Shown piece by piece: positions 17,254 through 25,369 of a stretch of 64,000 nt of DNA (its first letter is position 1; each line of letters begins with the position of its first letter). This DNA is from Actinomadura sp. NAK00032. GTDB taxonomy: Bacteria > Actinomycetota > Actinomycetes > Streptosporangiales > Streptosporangiaceae. The DNA lies in NCBI RefSeq assembly GCF_013364275.1, contig NZ_CP054932.1, positions 7,502,001 through 7,566,000 on the forward strand, given 5' to 3'. The position numbers and the translations under genes are program-made. The notes below the pieces were generated by a model. That model searched no databases, was not told where the DNA came from, and worked only from the letters and a program-made list of their open reading frames with translations.

Positions 17254-18483
17254 TTGCGGGACTCAAGTCGGGCGTTGGCGAAGTGGGGATTCTCCGACGG
17301 GGTGCGGATGGTGCGGGAGGCGGGCCTGATGCCGGCCGACGTGCCCGCCATCGACGGAGCCAACGGAACCGTCGTCCATATCGCCGGGCGCCGGTTCATC
17401 AACTTCAGATGCGTCGATTTTCTCGGCTGGCAGCACGACGAGGACGTGGTGGCCCACTTCACCGACGCCGCGAGGACCTACGGGCTGGCGAACGGCGGCT
17501 CACGGGCCCAGGCGATCTCCCGGCCGCTGCGCGAGATCGAGCGGCAGGTCTGCGAGATCTACGGCAAGGAAAGTGCCATCACCTTCGCCTCCGGAATGCT
17601 CGCCACCGTGGGCTTCGTGCACGCGATGACGTCGAAGATCCAGGTCACCTCCACGATCACCGCCGATTTCAGTGATGTCGTCTTCCTCATGGACCGCGCC
17701 TGCCACTGGTCGATGTGGAAGGCCGTGGAGAAAATGCAGCCCGGCAGGCAGCTGTTCTCGTTCGGCCATAACGACGTCGAGCGGCTCCGCACACTCCTGG
17801 CGCGCCACCAGGGCAAGCGTGTGATCGTCGGTTTCCAGAGCGTGTACTCCGGCGACGGCAGCGTCGCGCCGATCGGCGCCATCACCGACCTCTGCGCGGA
17901 GTACGACGCGGTCAGCTATGTCGATGACGCGAACGGCTTCATGGTCTACGACCACGAAACGGGGCCTTACACGGACGAGTTCCGGAAGCTGTCGCAGGCC
18001 ACGTTCGTCATGACCTCGTTCACCAAGGCGATCGGCATGGTGGGCGGCGCGATCGCCGGTCCCGCGGACGCGGCCAAGGTGATCGAGTACTTCTCCGGGA
18101 CGTCCATGTTCACCGCGGCGCTGCAGCCGCCCACCGCCAGCACCATCGCCCACATCATCGGACGCTCGCGGGAAGATCGGCAGCGCGTCGATGACTATTT
18201 GAGCATGGTGGCGTGGTTCCGTGAGCAGCTCATCAGCGTGGGCTGCGACCTCAACGACAACCCCAGCTACATCATCTCGATTCACGTCGGCGACGAACGT
18301 GTCGCCGAAGTGGTGCGCTGCGAGCTCCAGGAACACGGATACCTCGTCTCGGTCTTCCGCTACCCCGCCGCGGAGAGAGGCAAGGCCCTTCTGCGCATCA
18401 TCCCGAATCTCAGGCACAGCAAGGAGCACATGGAGGGCCTCGCCGACACCCTCAAGCTCCTCAAAGGGAAGTATCAGTTCTGA
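17254..18483 (+). CDS. PLP-dependent alpha-oxoamine synthase, CAI-1-type autoinducer synthase-like (CqsA family)
   Basis: A 409-residue fold-type I PLP enzyme. NGGSRAQAISRPLREIE near 80-97 and the pyridoxal-stacking histidine in DRACHWSMW (H151) match the CqsA/LqsA/BioF/KBL group, as does the PLP lysine in TSFTKAIGMVGG (K258). Enzymes of this group condense an amino acid or its derivative with an acyl-CoA. The usual DEAH near residue 225 is DDANG here, which separates it from BioF and KBL. Start is TTG 17254 with AAGGGAG 7 bp upstream. Codon choice is less GC-biased than in neighbours, hinting at transfer. A signal-synthase role is likely but another acyl-amino-ketone product is possible. Confidence 0.62.
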   Translation: MRDSSRALAKWGFSDGVRMVREAGLMPADVPAIDGANGTVVHIAGRRFINFRCVDFLGWQHDEDVVAHFTDAARTYGLANGGSRAQAISRPLREIERQVCEIYGKESAITFASGMLATVGFVHAMTSKIQVTSTITADFSDVVFLMDRACHWSMWKAVEKMQPGRQLFSFGHNDVERLRTLLARHQGKRVIVGFQSVYSGDGSVAPIGAITDLCAEYDAVSYVDDANGFMVYDHETGPYTDEFRKLSQATFVMTSFTKAIGMVGGAIAGPADAAKVIEYFSGTSMFTAALQPPTASTIAHIIGRSREDRQRVDDYLSMVAWFREQLISVGCDLNDNPSYIISIHVGDERVAEVVRCELQEHGYLVSVFRYPAAERGKALLRIIPNLRHSKEHMEGLADTLKLLKGKYQF

Positions 18484-20740
18484 TCGCGGGAGCGGCCGAG
18501 GCGGCGGGGGCGGCGGTCGGGGCAGAGGCCGGGGCGGCGGCCGGCCGGCGGGCAATCGGTGACGCTCGCCAGGGCGACCACCAGTTCGCGCGGCCGGCCA
18601 GCCTCATGATTCCCGGGACCAGCAGGGCGCGCACGAGGGTGGCGTCCACCACGACCGCCGTCAGCACCCCCACGGCGACCATCTTCACCAGCACCACCGA
18701 GGAGGTCGCCATGGCCGCCATGACCAGTGCGAACACCGCTGCGGCGCAGGTGAACAGCCGACCGGTGCGGTGCAGGCCCGCGATCACCGCGGCGGGGGTG
18801 TCGCCGTGGCGGCGGTACTCCTCGGTGATGCGGGCGAGCAGGAACATCTCGTAGTCCATCGACACCCCGAACGCCACGCCCAGCACCACGACCGGCATGA
18901 TCACGTCCAGGGTCCCGGTGGTGGTGAACTCGCCGACCAGCCGGTGCAGACGGCCGTCCTGGAAGACCGCCACCAGCACCCCGAACGTCGAGGTCAGGGT
19001 GAGCGCGTTGAGCAGCAGCGCCTTGAGCCCCAGCAGCGGGCTGCCGGTCATCCACATGACCACGCCGATGGTCGCCAGTGCCATGATCGCCAGCATCCAG
19101 GCCAGCCGCCCGCCGACGAGCCGGCGGGTGTCGGCGAGTTCGGCGCCGGGCCCGCCGACCAGCGCCCGCTCCGGGGCGGCGACCGCGCGCAGCCGCTCGG
19201 CGACGGCGGCGGTGGCGTGATCGAAGGGGGCGGCGGCGGTGGTGGCCGCCATCCAGGTGCCGGCCGGGACGCTGTAGCGCGCCGACCGCGCGTCCGGCGC
19301 ACCGATCCGCCGGCCGCCGGCGAAGGTCCCGTTCGCGGCCTGCACCCGCACGACCCCCGGTACGGCCGACAGCCGCCGCGGATAGTCGCCGGGGTGCGCT
19401 CGATGCGGCAGCACCACGGTGAGCGGCAGCAGCTGCGCGTCGAAGCGGTCGCGGATCAGCTGCCCGGCGCGGGCCGCCGGGTCCTGCGGCGGCAGGATCC
19501 GCTCGTCGGCGATCCCGAACCGCACGTGCAGCAGCGGGGCGGCCAGCAGCAGCAACAGCGCCCCCGCGGCGGTGGTCACCGCCACCGGCCGCCGCATGAC
19601 GAGCCGCGCCAGCCGCGCCCAGAACGGGGAGCCCTGGGCGGCGGCGCCGGGCCCGGACCGGCGCCCCGCGCTCCACGGGCCCGGGACCGCCAGCCGGTCC
19701 ACACCGGCGCCCAGCACCGCCAGCGCGGCCGGCAGCACCGCCAGCGCGGCGAGGGCCGCCAGCGCCGTCACCGCGATGCCGCCGTAGGCGATCGAGCGGA
19801 CGATCGGTGAGGGGATCACGAGCAGCGCGGCCAGCGCGGCCAGCACGCTGACCGCCGACAGCCCCATCGCCCGGCCCGTGGTCGCGATCGCGTGCCGCAC
19901 CGCCTCCGGGACGGGCCGCTGCCGGGCCAGTTCCTCGCGGAACCGGGTCACGATGAACAGGCTGAAGTCCACCGCCAGCGCGAACCCGATCAGCGAGGCG
20001 ATGTTGAGGGCATAGACCGACACCGGGGTCACTTCGCTCAGCAGCCGCAGCAGCGCCATCGCACCCACCAGGCAGAAGGCGCCCATGGCCAGCGGTATCA
20101 GCGCCGCGACCAGACTGCCGAACACCACCAGCAGCACCGCCAGCGTCAGCGGCAGCGCCACCAGCTCGGCCACCCGCAGGTCGTGCTCGCTCCGCTTTTG
20201 CGCCTCCACGCGGACCTGGGAGTCCCCTCCCACCGTCACCGCCAGCGGCCCCTGATGCCGCGGCAGCCGGGGCACCAGTCGGCGGGCGGTCCGCAAACGG
20301 TCCTGCAGATCGCCGCGCAGCCACGCCATGGCCACCGCGCTGCGGCCGTCCGAGGACCGCAGGCCGCGGTCGCCGCCGGCCCAGTACGACCTGGCCAGCG
20401 ACACCCCGGGATCGGCGGCCAGCGCCGCCGTCAGCCGCCGGCCCGCCGCCGCGGCCCGCACGTCGTCGACCCCGCCCGCCGCCGCGCCCGCCGGCCCGGC
20501 GGTCACCTCGGCCACCACGACGAGGTCGGGCTTGCCCGCTCCGGCGTGCGCGCGCAGCCACCGGTCGGCCTGCGCCGACCGGGTGGAGACCGGCAGGTTG
20601 TCGCCCATCACCAACCGGTCGTGCACTCCGGCCCCGGCCCATGCCGCGCCCCCCAGCACCAGCAGCGTCATCGCCAGCACCCAGTACCGCACGCGTACGA
20701 TCCCTGCCGCCCACCCGGCCACGTTCCGCACGCCCCCCAT
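18461..20740 (-). CDS. MMPL/RND family membrane transporter
   Basis: A 759-residue proton-driven exporter of the MmpL type with about 12 membrane spans and two large extracytoplasmic loops (residues about 45-170 and 380-520). The proton-relay positions appear as ALAVDFSLFIVTRFREEL in the first half and AFGVSMDYEMFLLARITEEY in the second. ATG 20740 is chosen; TTG 20758 is an alternative. Such proteins export lipids, siderophores or hydrophobic signals. Convergent with the synthase gene and overlapping its end by 23 bp; export of that product is an attractive inference. Divergent from the lactonase gene across 120 bp that contain GTTATAAC. Confidence 0.88.
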   Translation of the reverse strand: MGGVRNVAGWAAGIVRVRYWVLAMTLLVLGGAAWAGAGVHDRLVMGDNLPVSTRSAQADRWLRAHAGAGKPDLVVVAEVTAGPAGAAAGGVDDVRAAAAGRRLTAALAADPGVSLARSYWAGGDRGLRSSDGRSAVAMAWLRGDLQDRLRTARRLVPRLPRHQGPLAVTVGGDSQVRVEAQKRSEHDLRVAELVALPLTLAVLLVVFGSLVAALIPLAMGAFCLVGAMALLRLLSEVTPVSVYALNIASLIGFALAVDFSLFIVTRFREELARQRPVPEAVRHAIATTGRAMGLSAVSVLAALAALLVIPSPIVRSIAYGGIAVTALAALAALAVLPAALAVLGAGVDRLAVPGPWSAGRRSGPGAAAQGSPFWARLARLVMRRPVAVTTAAGALLLLLAAPLLHVRFGIADERILPPQDPAARAGQLIRDRFDAQLLPLTVVLPHRAHPGDYPRRLSAVPGVVRVQAANGTFAGGRRIGAPDARSARYSVPAGTWMAATTAAAPFDHATAAVAERLRAVAAPERALVGGPGAELADTRRLVGGRLAWMLAIMALATIGVVMWMTGSPLLGLKALLLNALTLTSTFGVLVAVFQDGRLHRLVGEFTTTGTLDVIMPVVVLGVAFGVSMDYEMFLLARITEEYRRHGDTPAAVIAGLHRTGRLFTCAAAVFALVMAAMATSSVVLVKMVAVGVLTAVVVDATLVRALLVPGIMRLAGRANWWSPWRASPIARRPAAAPASAPTAAPAASAAPAIRTDTSL

Positions 20741-20860
20741 GTCCCGCGTCGGATACAAGTGGTCATGTTATAACTACTCAGAGTGACCGACGGGTGGCCC
20801 TGCTGCTCCCGGGCCGGTCACGGGCCTTGAGCAGGACATCCATCAACGACGGGAACGACC

Positions 20861-21931
20861 ATGTCCGACGCACCATCCTCCGGCGGTCCGACCCCCGTCC
20901 CGGACCGGGCGCCCCAGCCCTCGGTGGAGACGGTGCGCGGGCGAGTGCCGGTCACCGAACTGAACTCGGTCCTGATGCACGAACACGTTTTCGTGACAGA
21001 CCCGGAGATCCAGCTCAACTACCCGCATCTGTGGCAGGAGGACGTACGGATCGCCGAAGCGGTGAGCAAGCTCACCGCGCTGAAGCAGGCGGGTGTCGAC
21101 ACGATCGTCGACCCGACGGTGATCGGCCTGGGCCGCGACGTCGCGCGCGTCGCCCGGGTCAACGCGCTGGTCGACATCAACATCATCGTGGCGACCGGGA
21201 TCTACACCTACAACGATCTGCCGCACTTCTTCGAGTACAACGGCCCGAAAACGGCGCGGGGCAACGACGAGCAGATGGTCTCGCTGTTCGTCCAGGACCT
21301 GACGCGGGGAATCGCGGGTACGGCGATCAAGGCCGCCTTCCTCAAATGCGCGCTCGAAGGGGAGTTGACCGCCGGAGTCGAACGGGTGCTGCGGGCCGTG
21401 GCCGAGACGCACAAGCGCACGGGAGCACCCATCACCGTGCACACCAACCCGGCCGCACGCACCGGGCTGCTCGCACAGCGGATCCTGACCGAGGAGGGCG
21501 TCGATCTCGGCGCGGTGGTGATCGCGCACAGCGGCGACACCACGGACCTGGACTACCTCCGGGAACTCATCGACAACGGCTCCTATGTGGGGATGGACCG
21601 CTTCGGCCTGGACATCCTGCTGCCCGGCGACCAGCGGGTGACCACCGTCGCCAAGCTCGCCGAGCAGGGGCTCGCCGAGAGGATGGTGCTCTCACACGAC
21701 GCCTCCTGCCACATCGACTGGTTCCCGCCCGGCGTCCGGGAAGAACTCGCTCCGCACTGGCAGTTCACGCACATCCACGACACGGTCCTTCCGGCGCTGC
21801 GCCACGCCGGGGTCTCCGACCGCCAGATCGACACCATGCTCATCGACAACCCGCGCCGCTACTTCAGCGGCGGCACGGCGAACGGCGTGTCCGGCGAGAC
21901 CCTCGACGCCGGGCCCGAAGCCGACCATTAA
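20861..21931 (+). CDS. Phosphotriesterase-like lactonase (PTE/PLL amidohydrolase)
   Basis: A 356-residue TIM-barrel metalloenzyme with a complete binuclear site: H40 and H42 in LMHEHVF, the carbamylated lysine K162 in AFLKCA, H194 in TVHTN, H223 in IAHSGD and D280 in LSHDAS. Relatives in Rhodococcus and Mycobacterium hydrolyse N-acyl-homoserine and other lactones, with weak phosphotriesterase activity. The conserved end NPRRYFSG is followed by about 18 unusual residues (TANGVSGETLDAGPEADH). That tail is encoded by the antisense of an ArsR gene start, so the gene was joined to foreign DNA. Possible quorum-quenching partner of the nearby synthase. Confidence 0.87.
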   Translation: MSDAPSSGGPTPVPDRAPQPSVETVRGRVPVTELNSVLMHEHVFVTDPEIQLNYPHLWQEDVRIAEAVSKLTALKQAGVDTIVDPTVIGLGRDVARVARVNALVDINIIVATGIYTYNDLPHFFEYNGPKTARGNDEQMVSLFVQDLTRGIAGTAIKAAFLKCALEGELTAGVERVLRAVAETHKRTGAPITVHTNPAARTGLLAQRILTEEGVDLGAVVIAHSGDTTDLDYLRELIDNGSYVGMDRFGLDILLPGDQRVTTVAKLAEQGLAERMVLSHDASCHIDWFPPGVREELAPHWQFTHIHDTVLPALRHAGVSDRQIDTMLIDNPRRYFSGGTANGVSGETLDAGPEADH

Positions 21932-21946
21932 GCGCCACGCTACATC
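21878..21946 (-). pseudogene. Remnant of a second ArsR/DUF5937 gene start
   Basis: Read on the minus strand, ATG 21928 begins MVGFGPGVEGLAGHAV, which lines up with MISFELGVEDLADTRF of the ArsR protein at 17079. The leaderless -10 TAGCGT (21937-21942) is kept at the same 8-bp distance. The rest of the gene is absent and the remaining codons overlap the lactonase 3' end in antisense. Confidence 0.75.
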
Positions 21947-22008
21947 TCTTGGCCTTGACGCCCGTCCGACGTGGACTTGCCCGTACCACCTGACGGAAGG
22001 ACGGGCAT

Positions 22009-22761
22009 ATGAAGGGCTTCGACCCGCGGACCAGCTTCGGCAAGGACGTGTCCGAACGCTACGACGCCGAGGAGAGCCGGGGCGACGAGCGGGAGACGGT
22101 CGCGTACCTCGCCGGCCTCGCGAACGGGCGTCCCGTGCTGGAACTCGCCGTCGGCACCGGCCGCATCGCACTGCCGCTGGCACGGGCCGCCGGCGTACGG
22201 GTGGACGGCATCGAGCAGTCGCCGGACATGGTCGACCGGATGCGCGAGAAGCCGGACGGCGACCGGATCGACGTCACGATGGGCGACATGTCCCGCGTCA
22301 CGACCGGGCGCACCTACGGGCTCGTCTACCTGGTGTTCAACACGATCGGCAACCTCCTCGGCCAGGACGACCAGGTCCGCTGCTTCCAGAACGCCGCCCG
22401 GCACCTGGACGGCGACGGGGCGTTCGTCCTCGAATGCCGCGTCCCCACCGCCCCGGCCCGTCCCGGCCACCGGTTCGTCGACCCCGAGCACATCGACGCC
22501 GAGAGCGTCGGCCTGGACGTCTGCCGGTACGACCCGGTGACGCAGATCCTGGACAAGAACCATGTCCGGATCAGCGCGTCGGGCATCGTCCTCGATCCCA
22601 TCAGGCTCCGCCTGGCCCATCCGCCCGAGTTCGACCTGATGGCCCGCCTCGCGGGGCTCCGCCTGCGGGAACGGTGGGGCGGCTGGAAGGGCGAGCCGTA
22701 CACGTCCGAGAGCTGGCGTCACATCAGCGTCTACGAACGCGCCCCGGCCACCGGCAACTGA
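22009..22761 (+). CDS. SAM-dependent methyltransferase, class I
   Basis: A 250-residue Rossmann-fold methyltransferase. Motif I is VLELAVGTGRIALPLA near residue 43, the acidic loop end VDGIEQSP near 66, and motif IV-like YGLVYLVFNTIGNLLGQDDQ near 105. The family methylates small molecules; the substrate is unknown. ATG 22009 follows GGAAGGACGGG. It lies just after the ArsR remnant, so it was probably once divergent from that regulator. Confidence 0.87.
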   Translation: MKGFDPRTSFGKDVSERYDAEESRGDERETVAYLAGLANGRPVLELAVGTGRIALPLARAAGVRVDGIEQSPDMVDRMREKPDGDRIDVTMGDMSRVTTGRTYGLVYLVFNTIGNLLGQDDQVRCFQNAARHLDGDGAFVLECRVPTAPARPGHRFVDPEHIDAESVGLDVCRYDPVTQILDKNHVRISASGIVLDPIRLRLAHPPEFDLMARLAGLRLRERWGGWKGEPYTSESWRHISVYERAPATGN

Positions 22762-22808
22762 GCCCCGGGGACTGGCGGAGGTCGTCTCGCAAGGTTTTCC
22801 GCTCGGCG

Positions 22809-22835
22809 TGTCACAGCGGGCGCGGCTGTCTCGTC
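22809..22835 (+). promoter_or_regulatory. ECF41-type promoter
   Basis: TGTCACA (22809-22815), 16 bases, then CGTC (22832-22835). This equals the published consensus TGTCACA-N16-CGTC for ECF41 sigma factors as I know it. It lies 48 bp upstream of the SDR gene, whose operon ends with the ECF41 gene, so the sigma factor probably activates its own operon. Confidence 0.85.
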
Positions 22836-22883
22836 TCGGGTCTCGAAGACGGGTTCATTGGGCGACACGCTGAGGAGCGGGAC

Positions 22884-23669
22884 GTGAACGAGCAGGTCGA
22901 AGAGAACCGGGAGCGCAAGGTCGCGCTGGTCACCGGGGCGAACAAGGGGATCGGCCGCGGGGTCGCCGGGCGGCTCGCCGCGCTGGGCATGACGGTCTTC
23001 GCCGGTGCCAGGGACGCGCGGCGCGGCGCGGAGGCCGCCGCCGCGCTGCGCGAGGCGGGCGTCGGCGGCGGCGATGTGCACGCGGTCGCCCTCGATGTCA
23101 CCGACCCGGCCACCGCCGAGGCGGCCGCGCGCCTGATCGAGGAGCGGTTCGGCCGCCTCGATGTGCTGGTCAACAACGCCGGGATCACCGGCTCGGGCCA
23201 GGTCTCCCCGGAGGACGCCACCGACCAGGTGCCGAGTACGGTCGACCTGGACATGGTCAGGGCCGTGTTCGAGACCAACGTGTTCGGGGTGATCGCGGTG
23301 ACGAACGCGATGCTGCCGTTGCTGCGCCGCTCACCGGCGCCCCGCGTCGTGAACGTCAGCAGCCACGCCGCGTCGCTCACCCTGCTCAGCGACCCGGACG
23401 GCCCCTTCGCGGCGCTGCTGCCGTCGGCGGCGTACAGCCCGTCCAAGTCCGCGCTCAACGCGCTGACCGTGCACTACGCCAACGAGCTGCGGAAGGACGG
23501 CGTCCTGGTCAACTCCGTCGCCCCGGGGTTCGTCGACACCGACAGCAATGACCACACCGGATTCCTGACCGTCGAGCAGGCCGCCGCGACCGTGGTGCGC
23601 CTGGCCACGCTGGACGCGGACGGGCCGACCGCCGGCTTCTTCGCCGAAGAGGGGCCGGTGGCCTGGTGA
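22884..23669 (+). CDS. Short-chain dehydrogenase/reductase, ECF41-controlled
   Basis: A 261-residue classical SDR. VTGANKGIGRGVAG is the cofactor loop, NNAGITGSG is strand 4, and YSPSKSALNAL holds the YxxxK pair. The plant-carbonyl-reductase-like start (KVALVTGANKGIG) suggests NADPH and carbonyl substrates. GTG 22884 follows GAGGAG. Stop overlaps the start of the ECF41 gene. ECF41 genes are usually beside a carboxymuconolactone decarboxylase, oxidoreductase or epimerase (COE); this SDR fills that place. Confidence 0.9.
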   Translation: MNEQVEENRERKVALVTGANKGIGRGVAGRLAALGMTVFAGARDARRGAEAAAALREAGVGGGDVHAVALDVTDPATAEAAARLIEERFGRLDVLVNNAGITGSGQVSPEDATDQVPSTVDLDMVRAVFETNVFGVIAVTNAMLPLLRRSPAPRVVNVSSHAASLTLLSDPDGPFAALLPSAAYSPSKSALNALTVHYANELRKDGVLVNSVAPGFVDTDSNDHTGFLTVEQAAATVVRLATLDADGPTAGFFAEEGPVAW

Positions 23670-24589
23670 TGGACGGCGGAGAGGAGGACTTCGAGGCCCT
23701 GCGGCCGCTGCTGTTCTCGATCGCCTACCGGATCCTGGGCAGTGTCGGCGAGGCCGAGGACGCGGTCCAGGAGACCTGGCTGCGGTACACGTCCTCCCCG
23801 ACTCGGCCCGTGTCCACCAAGTCCTTCCTCTCGGCGGTGGTCACCCGGATATCGATCGATGTGCTGCGGTCGGCCCGGCTGCGCCGGGAGGAGTACGCCG
23901 GGCCGTGGTTCCCCGAGCCGCTGCTGACCGACCCCTACCAGGACCCGGAGCGCTCGGCGGAACTGGCCGACTCGCTGTCGATGGCGGCGCTGCTGCTCCT
24001 GGAGCGGCTCAGCCCGCTCGAACGCGCGGTCTTCGTGCTGCGGGACGTGTTCGGGTTCGGCTTCGACGAGGTCGCGTCCGCCGTCGGACGCTCCGAGGCC
24101 GCCTGCCGCCAGCTCGCGGTGCGGGCCCGCCGCCACATGGACGCGGGCCGCACCCGGTTCACCGCCGACCGGACCGAGCGCACGGAACTCGCCGGGCGGT
24201 TCCTCGACGCCTTCCGCGAAGGGGACGTCGAGGGACTGCGCGAACTCCTGGCCGCCGACGTCCAGATGGTCGGCGACGCCGGCGGCAAGGCCCCGCAGCT
24301 CGGCAGCCAGATCATCGGCCTGGAGAAGGTGGCCCACGCGCTCGCCTGGTCCGTCTCGCGGTTCGTCCGGGCCGGCGCCGTGCTGGAACAGCGGGAGGTG
24401 AACGGGCAGCCGGGCGCGATCGTCCGCGACGGGGACGGCAGGGTCCTCAGCACGTGGGCCCTCGACATCCTCGACGGCCGGATCCAGACGATCCGCACGG
24501 TGAACAACCCCGACAAGCTCCACCACGTCGGCCCCGTGGGCGACGCCTGGGACGCTCTGCGCGCCGCGAATCGGCCATTCACCGATTGA
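23669..24589 (+). CDS. ECF41-type RNA polymerase sigma factor (SigJ-like) with SnoaL-like C-terminal domain
   Basis: A 306-residue sigma factor. Sigma region 2 (LLFSIAYRILGSVGEAEDAVQETWLR) and region 4 (LSPLERAVFVLRDVFGFGFDEVASAVGRS) are followed by a NTF2/SnoaL-like domain of about 120 residues. The family-specific motifs are present as GDAGGK and, near the end, NPDKL. In studied ECF41 proteins this C-terminal domain acts as a built-in anti-sigma or regulator, and there is no separate anti-sigma gene; none is seen here. ATG 23669 overlaps the SDR stop; GTG 23666 is an alternative. A strong hairpin follows the gene. Confidence 0.92.
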   Translation: MDGGEEDFEALRPLLFSIAYRILGSVGEAEDAVQETWLRYTSSPTRPVSTKSFLSAVVTRISIDVLRSARLRREEYAGPWFPEPLLTDPYQDPERSAELADSLSMAALLLLERLSPLERAVFVLRDVFGFGFDEVASAVGRSEAACRQLAVRARRHMDAGRTRFTADRTERTELAGRFLDAFREGDVEGLRELLAADVQMVGDAGGKAPQLGSQIIGLEKVAHALAWSVSRFVRAGAVLEQREVNGQPGAIVRDGDGRVLSTWALDILDGRIQTIRTVNNPDKLHHVGPVGDAWDALRAANRPFTD

Positions 24590-24597
24590 CCGGCCGG

Positions 24598-24633
24598 GAC
24601 GCAGGCCCTGTGCACACTGTTGGGGCCTGCGTC
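24598..24633 (+). terminator. Hairpin terminator after the ECF41 gene
   Basis: GACGCAGGCCC (24598-24608) and GGGCCTGCGTC (24623-24633) form a perfect 11-bp stem with a 14-base loop, nine bases past the stop. There is no T-run, as is usual for high-GC actinomycete terminators. Confidence 0.7.
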
Positions 24634-24670
24634 CGCAATTCTCGCCTCGCGGCGGGGTTATGGTGAGCCG

Positions 24671-25138
24671 ATGACCGAGACTCCTCGCGACATCTTCCTG
24701 AAGCTCGTGCACGGCGTCTGCGAAGAGCGCTGGGCGGACGTGGTGGACCTGTACGCGGAGCAGACAGACGTCTCCCATCCGTTCCACCCGCTGGGAGCTC
24801 CTCCCATGCTTTCGCGAGAGGAACTCCGCACCCATTTCGGCGGCGGGCCGCAGCCGTACCAAGGCACCACGCTGCGGCGCCGGCCGACCCGGATCAACGT
24901 CCACGAGACCACCGATCCCGAGGTCATCGTGGCGGAATTCCAGTACGAAGGCGTCGTGGTGGAGACCGGCGAGCCCTTCACGATCCCGGGCATCTTCGTC
25001 ATGCGCGTCCGGGACGGGAAGATCGTCGAATCCCGCGACTACCTGGACCATCTGCGATCGGCGGCGGCCCGCGACCAACTCCCCGAGGTGCTGAACGCCA
25101 TTCAGCACCATTATGGAAAGGGTTCTGACGTCAGCTGA
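24671..25138 (+). CDS. SnoaL-like / NTF2-fold protein
   Basis: A 155-residue protein with the cone-like NTF2 fold pattern: helix start PRDIFLKLVHGVCEERWADV, then VDLYAEQTDVSHPF and the strand VMRVRDGKIVESRDYLDHL near the C-terminus. Members are small enzymes (cyclases, isomerases, hydrolases) or ligand-binding proteins; the substrate is unknown. It appears monocistronic, with its own start 82 bp after the ECF41 gene and a strong terminator just downstream. Confidence 0.82.
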   Translation: MTETPRDIFLKLVHGVCEERWADVVDLYAEQTDVSHPFHPLGAPPMLSREELRTHFGGGPQPYQGTTLRRRPTRINVHETTDPEVIVAEFQYEGVVVETGEPFTIPGIFVMRVRDGKIVESRDYLDHLRSAAARDQLPEVLNAIQHHYGKGSDVS

Positions 25139-25142
25139 CAGG

Positions 25143-25167
25143 CCCCCTCCGCGTGCGGCGGAGGGGG
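25143..25167. terminator. Bidirectional hairpin terminator
   Basis: CCCCCTCCGC (25143-25152), loop GTGCG, GCGGAGGGGG (25158-25167): a perfect 10-bp stem placed between two convergent genes. TT follows on the plus strand. Confidence 0.85.
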
Positions 25168-25175
25168 TTCCCCGG

Positions 25176-25343
25176 CTAGACCGGGTAGCGGGTGGCCTCG
25201 TCGACCTCCGCGCTGCTCGGGTCCGCTATCACCTGGGGTTTGGGCGGGACCTCCTGGCCGGACACCGTGTCCTCCAGGTGGACGCGCGGCGGCAGTGCCC
25301 GCCAACGGCCATCCGTGTTCTCGGACCGCTCGTCATCGCTCAT
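25176..25343 (-). CDS. Small conserved-looking hydrophilic protein, 55 residues
   Basis: The frame from ATG 25343 encodes a charged, low-complexity protein starting MSDDERSENTDGRWRALPPR and ending DEATRYPV. The central RWRALPPRVHLEDTVSGQE resembles a short protein I have met in other actinomycete genomes, with a PLPPRxxxEDTV core, but I cannot name a family or function. It has no hydrophobic segment. It is flanked by a bidirectional terminator downstream and the thioesterase gene end 27 bp upstream, so it may be the last gene of that operon. Confidence 0.6.
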   Translation of the reverse strand: MSDDERSENTDGRWRALPPRVHLEDTVSGQEVPPKPQVIADPSSAEVDEATRYPV

Positions 25344-25369
25344 ATGTCCATCATGCCCCGAGACTTCCG

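Noticed and set aside
17067-21946. 31-bp direct repeats as attachment sites or transposon target duplications
   Set aside because: The similarity continues into the coding part of the ArsR gene with codon-type differences, and there is no integrase, transposase or tRNA. Paralogous gene starts explain it better.
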